Source of the DNA: Unio delphinus
Lineage: Eukaryota > Mollusca > Bivalvia > Unionida > Unionidae
Reading direction: 5' to 3'
Assembly: GCA_029339505.1 (NCBI GenBank)
Contig: JAQISU010000081.1
Location: forward strand, 21,353,501 to 21,417,500
Length of the DNA: 64,000 nt
The notes under the pieces were generated by a model, which saw only the letters and a program-made list of their open reading frames with translations, was not told the origin of the DNA and made no database searches. The first letter of the stretch is position 1; every line of letters begins with the position of its first letter. Made by a program: the position numbers and the translations under genes. Positions 36,420 to 52,299 of this stretch are shown here, piece by piece.

Positions 36420-36960
36420 TGGAAGACCGGTGCCATTTGGGCTTAACGGTCGTTGCCGGATGGTCGGCCGGTGCCGGTTGATGCCGGCTGGAAGGTCGGC
36501 TGGACGACCGGTGCCATTTGGGCTGAACGGCCGCTGCCGGATGGACGGCCGGTGCAGGTTGATGCCGGCTGGAAGGTTGGATGGACGACCGGTGCCATTT
36601 GGGCTGAACGGTCGTTGCCGGATGGACGGCCGGTGCCGGTTGATACCGGCTGGAAGGTCGGCTGGACGACCGGTGCCAATTGGGCTGAACGGTCGTTGCC
36701 GGATGGACGGCCGGTGCCGGTTGATGCCGGCTGGAAGGTCGGCTGGACGACCGGTGCCATTTGGGCTAAACGGTCGTTGCCGTATGGACGGCCGGTGCCT
36801 GTCGACGCAGGCTGGAAGGTCGGCTGGCCGGCCGGTGCCATTTGGACTGAACGGCCGGTGCCTGTTGATGCAAGCTGGAAGGTCGGCTGGCCGTCCGGTG
36901 CCATTTGGGCTGAACGGACGGTGCCGGATGGACGGTTAATGCCGGTTTGCCTGCTGAAGT
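36420..36960 (-). repeat. 81-bp coding tandem repeat in DIRS gag, about 6.5 units
   Basis: The unit includes CCGGATGGACGGCCGGTGCC and GATGCCGGCTGGAAGGTCGG and GGACGACCGGTGCCATTTGG. The minus-strand translation is a 27-residue unit containing GRPSGNDRSAQMAPVVQPTF. Because 81 is divisible by three, both strands stay open in more than one frame, which explains the long plus-strand frames at 36352-36939 and 36453-36974. The array is extremely rich in CpG and CCGG compared with the surrounding genome. The encoded segment is Pro/Gln/Ser rich and probably disordered. Confidence 0.88.
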
Positions 36961-37229
36961 GCCGGCTGAACTGACGGTGTCGGCTGGACTGACAGCTGGA
37001 AGGCCGGCGAAAGTGCATATTAAAATGGATCCAATTGATCCAGCATAGACTCCATGCGTCCTGACTTACAGGCCCGAAAGCCATGTACGGATCTGCGGTG
37101 AAATTTACACCCACTGGGCAGCCTAAACCATGTCAACATAATTTCCTCCATTTCCACATTGCCAACACCCATTTTGCCATTCATGCCTTCGTTGTCGACT
37201 TTGCTTACTGAAACGACAAAAGAAGAGAA

Positions 37230-37960
37230 CAAAGCACAAATTAAAAAATTCAGCATATTATTAATTCGATAATACTATAACCGTTATTAACGGAGTAGTC
37301 AAATTATTCCGTGCCATGTTAACTCTTAATGACAACACTAGTTATCGCCGTGAGCGTGTTGCAATGGTTCGTTCAAGACGAAGTCTACTGAAACGAAAAA
37401 GATGATAAACAAAGCACAATTAGCAATTCAGCACGCTATTAAGTCGCTATTACCATAACCGTAACTAACGGAGGAAGTGAAATGATTTAGTGTCGCGTGA
37501 ACTCATGACTTCAACATGAATTCCGTCAAAGCACAAATTAAAAATTCAGCATATTATTAATTCGATAAAACTATAACCGTTATTAACGGAGTAGTCAAAT
37601 TATTCCGTGCCATGTTAACTCTTAATGACCACACTAGTTATCGCCGTGAGCGTGTTGCAATAGGTCGTTCAAGACGAAGTCTACTGAAATGAAAAAGATG
37701 ATAAACAAAGCACATTTAGCAATTCAACACGCTATTAAGTCGCTATTACCATAACCGTAACTAACGGAGGAAGCGAAATGATTTAGTGTTGCGTGAACTC
37801 GTGACAACACTAAGTCCGCCATTAAAGTCGCAAATTGGTCGTTCAAAGACTTTTTTGAAGTCTACTGAAACATCAAAGAAGATAAATAAAGCACATATTA
37901 TCAATGCAGCACGTTATTAGTCGCTAATATCGTAAACGTTACATACGGAATAAGCGAAAT
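37230..37960. repeat. Tandem ~297-bp repeat in the DIRS leader
   Basis: The block starting AAAGCACAAATTAAAAA at 37231 recurs at 37528 (297 bp later), with long identity (CCGTTATTAACGGAGTAGTC, CGTGAGCGTGTTGCAAT). Within each unit a second, diverged half-unit (AAAGCACAATTAGCAATTCA, CCGTAACTAACGGAGGAAG) occurs at about 37412 and 37708, with another near 37889. This leader lies between the 5' terminal repeat and gag of the minus-strand element, where promoter or packaging repeats could sit (inference). Confidence 0.8.
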
Positions 37961-38214
37961 TATTGAGTGCTACATGTATTACATGCTAGTACCGCCATAA
38001 GCGTGCTTTGACCACGTTGCAACCTGGTCCGAAGTCTAGAAAAGGTGACAAAGTCACTCAAATTGGAAAATATTGTAAAATAATGTATACGACCTGTTGT
38101 GGAATGAATATCCAACACAGTAATTCCAAATTTAACTTCGGATGGTCAGAATTTACACTAAGATGGCTTGGATTCATTGGAGGTCTAATTGTACGTGTTT
38201 ACACACAACAAGCG

Positions 38215-38404
38215 AAGCTAAAAAAACTAAAGAAGCGACACCTAACGGGCGGCAAGGGGAGGTAATGGGCAAGAGTTATTGCCCTTTGTCTATATGACAT
38301 AGACAGGAAAGACGAATTTTCGTCTTTTGGTAGGGCTGGATTCGCGAGGTAGCAGGCTAATATCCCTAAAGTAATGTGATTGGGGAACGTATTCAAAGGA
38401 GAAA
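38215..38404. repeat. DIRS right inverted terminal repeat
   Basis: Reverse complement of the left terminus (see 31434-31640). It ends near GGAACGTATTCAAAGGAG, matching the second half of the internal complementary region. This is the 5' end relative to the element's transcription. Confidence 0.82.
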
Positions 38405-39668
38405 TGGATACATTTTCAAATTTCATTGGCCTACATTTCAGTTGACAGGAAAGCGATGAAAGCCAGAAATGCCGAAATCGGGTTAAGCTGAAGAAAAAAA
38501 TATTATACTTTAATGAAACTAATACAAATATATTATGCCTATTGGAACTGTAGACAATGTTTGATTTCATTCAAGAAACATATCCTCCACGTGAACCTAC
38601 TTCGGCATAGCTCAACTACAGTCGCATTTCAACAAATTCAAATGAATGCCAATGGAACAAGAAAATGTATGTCTATTTGCTAATGTCAGATCTTTTTTTC
38701 ACCAGAATAAAAACAGCACAGTAATTATATATCAATTTGTGGAAGAATGTCGATAAGGCCTGCCAAGTTTGTGAGATATTCCTGAAACTTTGACTACACA
38801 TTCATTGTCTATCGATATTGTTATATGCTATACAAGGCAGTTATTTGGGTAGTAAGATATAGCACTGAAAAACTTGTAAGACTACCTAACATTGTAAACT
38901 TCATTGGTATTTGAAATCAAGCAGAAGCTGTAAATATAAAACAACCAGGCAGACTGCTTTTCTGGTTTCTAGAACATTAAATGTGTGTGTGTGTGTGTTT
39001 TTGTAACTTAGGCAATTTTTCAGTCAAAATGCTATGAGGTCTGCAGTAATTCAGTTCATAGTGATGTCTAGCAATGGAGCATCATGCTGCAGACACTTAT
39101 CAGGATGTCCCATGGTAATCAAACTATGCCGATGAATGTTCAAGAGGTCCATGTGGGGGGTATTTTTCTTTTACGAAATAAATGTTGCATACAGGTACCT
39201 AAAGGCATAATATTTGTTTTCTTAATTCAATAACAAATATTTCACCATTTCAGCATTCCTGGCTTCCATTGCATTCCAGCCAACTGAAATGTTGGCCAAT
39301 GAAACTTGAAAACACGTCTATTTCTTTTGTGAGAATTTTAATTTATTAGAGAAATGACATCAGAGTAAGTAAAGTCCAACTAAAACATTACTTTACTTTG
39401 TATAAAAGTAACATCGTTACTTTATTTGTCAGTTGTGTAAGATGTGCCTGAAATTTTTACTTTCGTTAAGATGTTAGTCAAAACACGTAACACATTGCCA
39501 TTAGTTAGGCAGTTAAGATCCTGACGCCCAAAACATAAATATCTGCATCATGGTTTTACACGTAGGGCTAGTTTGTCCCACTATAAATGTTGTTTTTTTT
39601 TAAATCAGCAACTCACAGATCTCAATGTTAGACCTATCTCTTCATTCACATATCATTCGTATGCTCAG
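38405..39668. other. AT-rich DNA, one SINE-related trace
   Basis: No gene seen. The stretch at 39053-39125 (AGTTCATAGTGATGTCTAG and then GCAGACACTTATCAGGATGT) matches the body of the SINE-like repeat at 26555. A short (TG)n lies at 38981-38998. Confidence 0.5.
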
Positions 39669-39674
39669 TACTAA

Positions 39675-39809
39675 CCACAGGGGCTCGTTACAAAGCAAAT
39701 TAGTAGTGTCCGTCCATGAATCAGGGTCTAACCTGTAACATATTGTTACAGGTTAGACCCTGATTCATGGACGGATACTCCTAATTTGCTCTGTAACGAG
39801 CCCCTGTGG
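39675..39809. mobile_element. 135-bp foldback (hairpin) element
   Basis: The left arm begins CCACAGGGGCTCGTTACA and ends CTAACCTGTAACA. The right arm is its near-perfect reverse complement, with only a few bases between (around 39741). TACTAA flanks both sides (39669-39674 and 39810-39815). Nearly the whole element is a hairpin, as in foldback MITEs. There is no coding capacity. Confidence 0.82.
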
Positions 39810-39815
39810 TACTAA

Positions 39816-39865
39816 CAAGTGCAGAGTCTGTATAACGTTCTCATCTCACTCATCCATTAAATTTC

Positions 39866-39934
<69 letters not shown>

Positions 39935-40588
39935 GTGTGTGTGTACCAACCTGCTTGACCACTTCAACACGGTATTTGTATTTTCTGAAACTTTTTAAAA
40001 CAATTAATACCATACTTATACTATAGCTACCATAATGACGTCTGTGAAACTTTAAAGCCAAAAGTGAAAACGAGGAAGATATGGTTTCTCTTGCTAATGA
40101 AGTGCGAGATACAACCCACCTTGTTCAGTTACTTATTATTTATCTGCCAATCATCTGTGTCAAGCACTTCTGGTGGCGAAGCTTCTGGGACAGAATAAAA
40201 GCCGTTCATGTTATAAACGATATTTACGACACGGAACTTCACGGTTAATACAAATCCGGAATTATTTCGCGGCATTCGTTTTTATAATATGTTTATCCCT
40301 AACATATTTGTGATGTAAAATCTAGTCAATCCCACAATCTACAGACCCATACCGTCACCCAAACTGACATATCGTTTAAAATACCTATGCTGTTTTTTAA
40401 ACTGCTGAATCTCGCACGAGTTTAATTTTTTGTCTTTTCTTCTTCCTTCACATCATTTTTTCATTTACTCATTCTTTTCCTTTTTTTAATCTTTCCATTA
40501 CTTCAGTTTTTTTTCTCTGCTCCCAAAAATTTGAATGTAATGCTTTAAGCGAAGAAAACACCAAGTACTTAGCAGACAAATCTACAGC
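39816..40588. other. AT-rich DNA with an AT microsatellite
   Basis: An (AT)n run of about 65 bp lies at 39868-39932. Otherwise no feature was recognised. Confidence 0.6.
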
Positions 40589-44077
<3,489 letters not shown>

Positions 44078-44333
44078 GCAAGTCTATATTCATTGACTGG
44101 GATCCTTACCGGACATGAATGCAAGTCTATATTCATTGACTGGGATCTTTACCGGACTTGAATGCAAGTCTATATTCATTGACTGGGATCCTTACCGTTT
44201 TTTGAATGCAAGTCTATATTCATTGACTGAGATCTTTACCGGACATGAATGCAAGTCTCTATTCATTGACTTGGATCTTTACCGGACATGAATGGAAGTC
44301 TCTATTCATTAACTGGGATCTTTACCGGACATG
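44078..44333. repeat. 43-bp minisatellite, six units
   Basis: Units begin GCAAGTCTATATTCATTGAC and continue TGGGATCTTTACCGGACATG; starts are near 44078, 44121, 44164, 44207, 44251 and 44294. Units differ at a few positions. The array directly abuts the 3' side of the reverse transcriptase fragment at 44340-45245, so it may be the 3' tail or a duplicated junction of that element (inference). Confidence 0.9.
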
Positions 44334-44339
44334 TGGACT

Positions 44340-45245
44340 CCAGTGGATGTTTAGGATGGTGCGGAGGCAGCGCTGATGGAAGCGTTCAAGGAGACGGAGG
44401 TCACCAGCCGTCACGGCTGTAGGTGACCCAGGATTCGGCGCCATATAGGAGGGTGGTCAGTACGACAGCCATGTAGACTTTGATTTTTGTAACTCTCTTG
44501 AGATTGGGATTCTGCCAGACACGTTTGTAGAGTCTGCCGAAGGCGCTGTTTGCTTTGGCTAATCTGTTGTCTATTTCTTTGTCGATCTTTGCATCAGAGG
44601 ATATCACACAGCCCAGGTAGGTGAACTGGTGGACTACGTTTAGCTCTTTCCGGTCAATGAGGTTGCTTGGTGGACGGTACTCTTCCTTGGGGGCAGGCTG
44701 GTGAAGTACCACGGTTTTCTTTAGGCTTACGTCGAGGCCAAAGAGCTGGCAAGCTTCTGCAAAGCAAGATGTTGCTCGTTGTAAGGCAGCTTCCGTGTGG
44801 GCAACAAGGGCGGCATCGTCTGCAAATAGAAGTTCTCTAATCAGTTTTTCTAATGTTTTGGTGTGGGCCTGAAGTCGCCTTAAGTTGAAGAGGTTGCCAT
44901 CAGTACGGAATCTAATATAGATGCCATCTTCGTCACCAAGGTCTTCTGTAGCTTTTCGGAGCATCGTGCTGAAGAAGATTGAAAACAGTGTAGGAGCTAA
45001 AACGCAGCCCTGTTTCACGCCATTTGCAATGGGGAAGGTCTGTGACAATTCGGTATTGTTTTTAACCTGACCAAGCTAGTCTTCATGTAGTTCGATGATC
45101 ATGGTAAGGAATTTGGGAGGACAGCCAAGTTTTTCAAAGATTTTCCACAGTCCAGTTCTGCTCACCGTGTCAAAAGCCTTTGTTAGGTCCACAAAAGTGA
45201 TGTACATTCCTTTGTTTTGTTCTCTGCATTTTTCCTGGATCTGTC
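44340..45245 (-). pseudogene. Non-LTR retrotransposon reverse transcriptase fragment
   Basis: On the minus strand, motif A (FVDLTKAFDTVS) lies near 45185-45210 and motif B (ANGVKQGCVLAPTLFSIFF) near 45000-45050. Motif C (LLFADDAALVAHTE) is near 44800-44840 and the conserved VVHQFTYLGCVISSDAKI near 44600-44640. After LLYGAESWVTYSRD a one-base shift is needed to continue into LLERFHQRCLRTILNIHW. The N-terminal endonuclease and first RT motifs are absent, so the copy is 5'-truncated, typical of LINEs. Clade not fixed; motif style is like RTE/L2-type elements. Confidence 0.88.
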
Positions 45246-45249
45246 ATAC

Positions 45250-46009
45250 CATATATATGGTGAGTGTATACATGAATTTACTCAGAATCAAGTGCCTGTG
45301 TCAGATATTTGTGCTTTCTTCGCAAAGTTTGTAACGAACTGTTTGAGGAGTGGAAATATACATCCGTTTAGCTTGTCGCTTCGTTTCAATAAAATTTAGT
45401 GCAGCTTTTTCAAAGGTAACTGCCCACTGGCAAGACGTTTATATACTTTTGTAAACTTATGAAGTTCTTGCCGCCTTTTTATTTATTTTTTTTCCCACCG
45501 TTTTATTTTCTCGTCTCGCCACTGTTTGTATTCTTCTGGTGATCTAAAAATAGGTACAGTTGTTTGTTTTTTAGATACCTGTTATTTTCTTCCTGACATT
45601 TAGAGTCTCTGCTATAAGTTCAATGTCAGGGTCAAGGTTTGCAGAAGTTACATCAACGGTTGAGGTGATGTCTCCCACCTTCCCCTTCTTCAAATCTCCA
45701 CACGACTCTGTGCCTTCAGTATTTCAACAGAAGGAACCCAAAGTCACCAGATGCTTGTTTCGTTCCAGAAAACTTCCTGAATATCAGTTTAGGCTATTTC
45801 CTATGCATGTGTTTAAGAGATACAGGATTTGTAAAGATCACCCGCTGAGCCGTTTCGTTAAAGAATTGAGACTGTGTTTACATAAACGACTTGTACTCGG
45901 CAGAACGTCTAGTATCCAAGCAGATGCTTATCTAACTTTCTCAAGTGACCGAGTACCGTTTGTAAGCATACTGACGCGCAATATTTTCTCCCGTAAGTTC
46001 AAGTCAAAT
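45250..46009. other. Unassigned DNA beside Polinton remnants
   Basis: A 131-codon plus frame (45623-46018) lies opposite the region just downstream of the minus-strand ATPase remnant. It shows no domain I know and could be a shadow of a decayed Polinton gene. The stretch 45480-45500 is T-rich. Confidence 0.35.
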
Positions 46010-46290
46010 CAATGGTGAGGAATTTATACGGGTCCAAGGTGTTCCGAGCAAACATATTATGAAATTCATCACACATGTGGTCAGCGGCTCACCGAATCCA
46101 ATGGATGTTGCCAAGACCATGCACGTCAATGCGACTAAATATCATGATGTTACAATTGTCATGGATCACGTTAGGTAAACGTGCCTATTCTTGTTTCAAA
46201 TTGATGATGTCAATGTTTTGTGTCGGCGGATGCTTCGTCAATGGTGAACAAAAATCAATGGACAGCAAAGTCGTCTCAGCTCCGCTTCTT
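46010..46290 (-). pseudogene. Polinton packaging-type ATPase, C-terminal remnant (copy 1)
   Basis: On the minus strand a broken frame reads QNIDIINLKQE, then after a stop ARLPNVIHDNCNIMIFSRID, GLGNIHWIR, and DEFHNMFARNTLDPYKFLTI. This matches the C-terminal half of the FtsK/HerA-like (A32-type) ATPases of Polinton/Maverick elements and large DNA viruses (family knowledge). Two in-frame stops are visible. The Walker A portion was not found. It overlaps in content with 52510-53090, so it comes from a separate insertion. Confidence 0.7.
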
Positions 46291-46384
46291 GTGGTAGCAT
46301 ATCATCTTAACGATCTTTTATCATTAGTTCTTTTTGAAAATCTTTCAATGCATTAGTTTAACCCAGAATTCGTCTTTGAACTTA

Positions 46385-47275
46385 CCAAAACCAATTTTTA
46401 TTAGCGTTGCTAAACAACGGATTTCTATACTTACTGGTGTCGAATTCGTTGACCAACTTTGTTGTACCATGTCCGCATACACCACTTCGGAGGTGATATT
46501 GATCAGCAACTAGTCAGTGTCGGTGATCATTATGTTGACACGATCATGACAAAACTGTTTAGTCTTTGTCATTGTAAAATTCATACATCAGCAGCTTAGA
46601 CATATCCAGAACAAACATAGATTGGTTTTGGATGCGTTGTTTTCGATCTTTTAATGTGAATATAAATAAAAAATATATTGATCGAAGAAATTTAAGCAAT
46701 GTTTATTACATAAACCGTAATGGTGGAAAGACACGCAATAAATCTATCATCAAAAATTTTCTAGAGTTAAAGGACGGGTCAGCGATGAGTATTCGAAGTT
46801 TGTCTGGCTTACTATCTAGATGTATGCAGATTCGTTTTTGCAGATTCTCCATGGTTTCCCAACACAGCATTGTTCATGAGTTTGAAAAAGCATTTACCAG
46901 GTCACTGATTGCGAAAGTGAAGCACTCAATTGATTTCACTTACACATATACCCACCCAGTCGCAAGAACACTTGCACATTTCGCACGTGCAGTACATATT
47001 TGTGTTTGGTTTTAAGACTTGGTACCCGTTTGGTCCATTCATCAACCATCACGCACAGATACGGGGAAAGCTATGTACTGGGCAAGTAAACGCTTCTGTT
47101 GTCAGCGGATTATCATTGTGTGCATCGTGTAGGTACGCAGGATATTCCAGATCAACTTCAAAGAAATATCCGTGACCACTGTTGACGTTGTAATTATGCA
47201 CGTGATTTTGTATGTCAATGTGATTAGGATCGATCGATTGATATCCACCAAACGAGTGCAGTTGAATCATTGATA
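46385..47275 (-). pseudogene. Polinton protein-primed DNA polymerase B, broken remnant
   Basis: From 47270 down the minus strand reads GYFFEVDLEYPAYLHDAHND, then in other frames KTKHKYVLHVRNVQVFLRLG, an NNAVLG-like finger region near 46870, and VNIMITDTD with the DTD catalytic motif near 46510-46540. Order and spacing match the C-terminal half of family B polymerases of Polintons. Stops and frameshifts are frequent and the exonuclease domain was not seen. The polymerase would replicate the element by protein priming; this copy is dead. Confidence 0.8.
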
Positions 47276-47408
47276 ATAGTTGCTTCTAATAATGGTGCTT
47301 TGTGCTTGCGTTGTTGCTCCTCTGAAACATTGTATATCAATATTATTTCACGCACAAAAATTTATCTTGTTTAGTTGGTGGGTTGATTTCGAAACCTCTT
47401 TAAAAAAA

Positions 47409-47463
47409 TTGGCATATGACTGTCATATATATATATATATATATATACCTTGACAGTCATATG

Positions 47464-47467
<4 letters not shown>
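47409..47467. repeat. 17-bp perfect inverted repeat around an AT run
   Basis: TTGGCATATGACTGTCA at 47409-47425 is repeated in reverse complement at 47451-47467, with only AT-repeat sequence and a few bases between. Confidence 0.9.
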
Positions 47468-49334
<1,867 letters not shown>

Positions 49335-50258
49335 AATCCCAAGATACTTCTTTTCCTCACGATGGTTATATCCATGCAATGTTACACTTAATTTCACCAT
49401 GGTTTTGTTCATGCCATGCTACACCTTTTTCTCATCCTAGTTTTGTCCATGCCACGATACACTTTTTTTCTAACCATGGTTTTGTCCATGCCATGAAACA
49501 AATTTTTGTTTCACCATGGTTTTGTCCATGTACTGATACTTTTTTGGGCCATGGTTTTGTCCATGCCTTGATACACTTTTTTTCTAACCATGGTTTTGTC
49601 CATGCCTTGATACACTTTTTTTTCTAACCATGGTTTTGTCCATGATATGTTACATATTTTTGTTTCACCGTAATTTTGGCCATGCCATTACACACCTTTT
49701 TCTCACCATGAATTTGTCTAAGCCATGATACACTTTTTTCGCCATGGTTTTGTCCATGCCATGATACACCTTTCCCGCCATGGTTTTGTTCCTGCCATGA
49801 TACGCCTTGTTCTCAACATGGTTTTAGCCACGCCATGATACACTTGTTCTCACCATGGTTTTGTCATTGCTTCTGCCGAAGGATTAATCTATGTCAGGTT
49901 ACATGTTCTTTGCACCAAAGTTTTGTACATGTCAGGATAAATTATTTTATCACCAAGACTTTGTCCATGCCAGGATATATGTTCCCCATCTATGCTTTGT
50001 CATTCTCAGTATATATCTTCTTCTTACCTATGCTTTGTCCATGCCAGAATAAATGTTCTTCTCACCAATGCTTTGTCCGTACCAGGTTAATCTTCTCACG
50101 AACCTTTGTCAATGCCAAGATACATGTTTTTCTCACCAAGACTTTGTCTCATGCCAGAAGACCGCCTTCTGACCAAGACTTTATCCATGACAAGGCTTTA
50201 GGCATGCGAAAATACATCTTCCTCTCACCAAGGCTTTGTCCACGCCAAGATACCTGAT
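49335..50258. repeat. Degenerate ~37-bp minisatellite, over 20 units
   Basis: Units share CCATGGTTTTGTCCATGCC, then ATGATACAC and a T-rich spacer of 6-12 bases ending TCA or TAA. Unit length drifts between about 33 and 40 bp. Left-hand units keep the CCATGG form, and right-hand units change to CCAAGACTTTGTCCATGCCA, so there is a gradient along the array. Frames at 49256-49627 and 49835-50257 arise from this repeat and I do not call them genes. Confidence 0.9.
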
Positions 50259-51009
50259 TTAATAGTTGCAAGTAGATACTTCGTGATACACTTTAACAAC
50301 AATTATTTTCGTTACATAAAGAATTATGTTTTTTTTTATACACGTCCCATTATGTTATCGCCCAGCAGATAGTCGGATACAAAATATGCAAGATGATATA
50401 CCCGAATCGTAGCAGAAACGAAATTTTGTGTTGAATGATATTGTTTTAGTTTCGCCCAGTGTTGTTAAGAGCACATTAGCTATGGACAAAACTTCTTGGA
50501 CGCTAGGAATCGCACTGACAATTCATTCATCTCATGGATTAACCATGTCTTTTAAAATTGTTTGAATTGTTGATGATCTTATTGATTAGTCAAATTTAGT
50601 TTATTTTGCGGTATCTAGAGTCAGAAGAATATCTCTTTTGCGAAGGATTATTATACATTTTACAGAAACTACCGGTGCCAAAAACAATGGTGTTAGCGAT
50701 AATGTATTAAGAATTTTATTTTAGTCATTAACAATGTGACAAAAGAAAGCTAATTTGGTATTGACGCTGAATTTATCATGACATTAAAACAAAACAGAAT
50801 AATTGATCATTGTCCGAGCTGCAACACAGTAATGTTGTGGTAATATTCAGATAATGATCTAAGTCAATTTAATGCAGATGGAGATATTAGTAGCCTTGGT
50901 CACACGCGCGAAAATGTAATGCTGGTCTGTCTTGAATGTAATCGACGTCGATACGCTAGTTAAATGAAGACGGTGGTAATTGTGTAACATTTGGAAATAC
51001 TTGTCATTG
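50259..51009. other. AT-rich DNA, nothing recognised
   Basis: No coding or repeat signature identified between the minisatellite and the Polinton integrase. Confidence 0.5.
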
Positions 51010-51880
51010 TTCACGTACATATCATGGTTGAGGAGCAGTTAAATCTAACTTGTATACTGCAGGTCTACCCGTAGATCTTACCACACTTGAAATTGTATGT
51101 GCAGTTACGCTCCAAATAGGATCAGTCGCTCTTTTTTACCACCTTTAAGTTAATTGGGTTCATATAAATATTTTAGTCACATTATCTAATACCGGTTGTT
51201 CTGAATAATCATGTCGTTGCATTGGTATGTCTTTTTTTGTGTGTGTGCGCATCGATAGTTTTCATGGAAATTACACGAGTAACTTCATTATTTAATACAG
51301 CTATCATACTTGGAAGTCTTGTAACTCATTTACGAGATCTTTTTGAACTATTTCCTTTGCATATCGATATCCAAATAACCGCTTAGCAAGTGTTCCATTA
51401 AATCGTTCAATGATTGCCAGATCATGATGAACTGTGGTATGTCCTCGTTTAATTTTGACGTCGTGTTTTTTTTTATCAGAGACGATACTGCATCAAGAAA
51501 TTCTTTGCCAGGATCAGCTTGTAATAGTTGTGGCAAGGGTCCTCGTTGATAAATTCGTCCATAATCTAATACAACTTCAGCAACGTTGTAGTTAATAACA
51601 GCTCTGATTCTTTATATCTACTCGCAACGTCTACGACAGTTAATACGTATTTGTATATGTATTGACGTTTACCTATTTTAGTAGCATCGTGTGGTAAACA
51701 CAAAATTTCTGCCTGATAAACCTCATTAGGAACATTGACATACAAATGTGTGTACTGAATTTGTTTACATGTTGGTAGATAAATTTGCCATATTGCCTGT
51801 CGTGCTAACCAATTTGCAACAACAGCACGTGTAACATTTGCAGCTTTGGCGAGTTTACTAATCACTGTTCTAACCCTCCA
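51010..51880 (-). pseudogene. Polinton retroviral-type integrase, frameshifted
   Basis: Starting near 51880 on the minus strand the frame reads ISKLAKAANVTRAVVANWLA then RQAIWQIYLPTCKQI. Next comes VYQAEILCLPHDATKIG and YKYVLTVVDVASRYKESELL, LLQADPGKEFLDAV, and, after a frame change, DLAIIERFNGTLAKRLFGYR. The C-terminal region near 51060-51140 still reads RATDPIWSVTAHTISSVV. This is the complete domain order of the Polinton/Maverick integrase. The first catalytic aspartate (QAD in the family) is Glu here; the second Asp and the Glu of the triad are kept. At least two frame changes and several stops make it non-functional. Confidence 0.88.
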
Positions 51881-52030
51881 AATTCATCTTGGGCTATAAT
51901 AAATCGATTCCATTATTTTATAATCGGTTCTTAATTACCAGTCCCTAGCACTAGTTTACCTTTCATCGTGGATCTTACTTTTCAATTACCTAAAGATTCT
52001 CAAAAATGAGCTCTTTTTTTAAAATTTAAC

Positions 52031-52280
52031 GAGTGTATCAATTTCACATCTGCAATATGTCATTGATGTAAATTCATGAACGTGATATGCTTGATCAATA
52101 GCATTTACTTGATACTCTCCAGGTTTTGGTTGATCTGGTTCGCCAAGTCGAATATCAAGTTGAGTTCCATGACCACAATAATTATATCCAGGAAGATGTT
52201 TTTCTCCTGGTTATATAACCATTGGAGTTCCTGGTAATTTTCCTAATGAAGTAGCGATATCACCACCTATTGGTTTGTTA
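52031..52280 (-). pseudogene. Polinton PLA2-like domain protein, degraded
   Basis: The minus-strand frame includes KPIGGDIATSLGKLPG and then, after one stop, EKHLPGYNYCGHGTQLDIRL, QVNAIDQAYHVHEFTSM. This matches the parvovirus-type phospholipase A2-like domain found in Polinton virion-associated proteins: a calcium loop YCGxGT and a downstream catalytic His-Asp helix. Here the loop has GHGT in place of GPGT, and the His-Asp pair reads His-Glu, so activity is doubtful. The family is thought to help capsids cross membranes (known for parvoviruses). Confidence 0.72.
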
Positions 52281-52299
52281 CTGTTGTCACGGAGACGAA

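Larger units (their letters stand above)
34347..37190 (-). pseudogene. DIRS gag-like ORF1, interrupted
   Basis: Open pieces at 37020-37256, 36443-37114, 35245-36162, 34860-35657 and 34347-34685 on the minus strand together make a gag-like region. The C-terminal part (NRAAHHSMANALTASANLDL, IRRDACMKGTSL) is typical of DIRS gag proteins and would normally be followed by polymerase. The centre is dominated by a 27-residue repeat (next entries). Stop codons and frame changes lie between the pieces. GC content is far higher than in the host DNA around the element. Confidence 0.75.
31434..38404 (-). mobile_element. DIRS-type tyrosine-recombinase retrotransposon, decayed
   Basis: The element is about 7 kb and is read on the minus strand in the order leader, gag, reverse transcriptase/RNase H, tyrosine recombinase. 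Its ends are inverted copies of each other: about 31480-31635 is the reverse complement of about 38215-38390 (shared words include GGTAGGGCTGGATTCGCGAG and GGGCGGCAAGGGGAGGTAAT). A second complementary block sits just inside the left end (see 31706-31800). Inverted ends with an internal complementary region and no target duplication are diagnostic of DIRS elements. Stops and frameshifts break every gene, and most of the reverse transcriptase N-terminus is deleted, so this copy is inactive. Confidence 0.88.

Noticed and set aside
36352..36974. Long plus-strand frames of 195 and 173 codons
   Set aside because: They are antisense to the 81-bp gag repeat, whose period keeps several frames open; no independent evidence of a gene.
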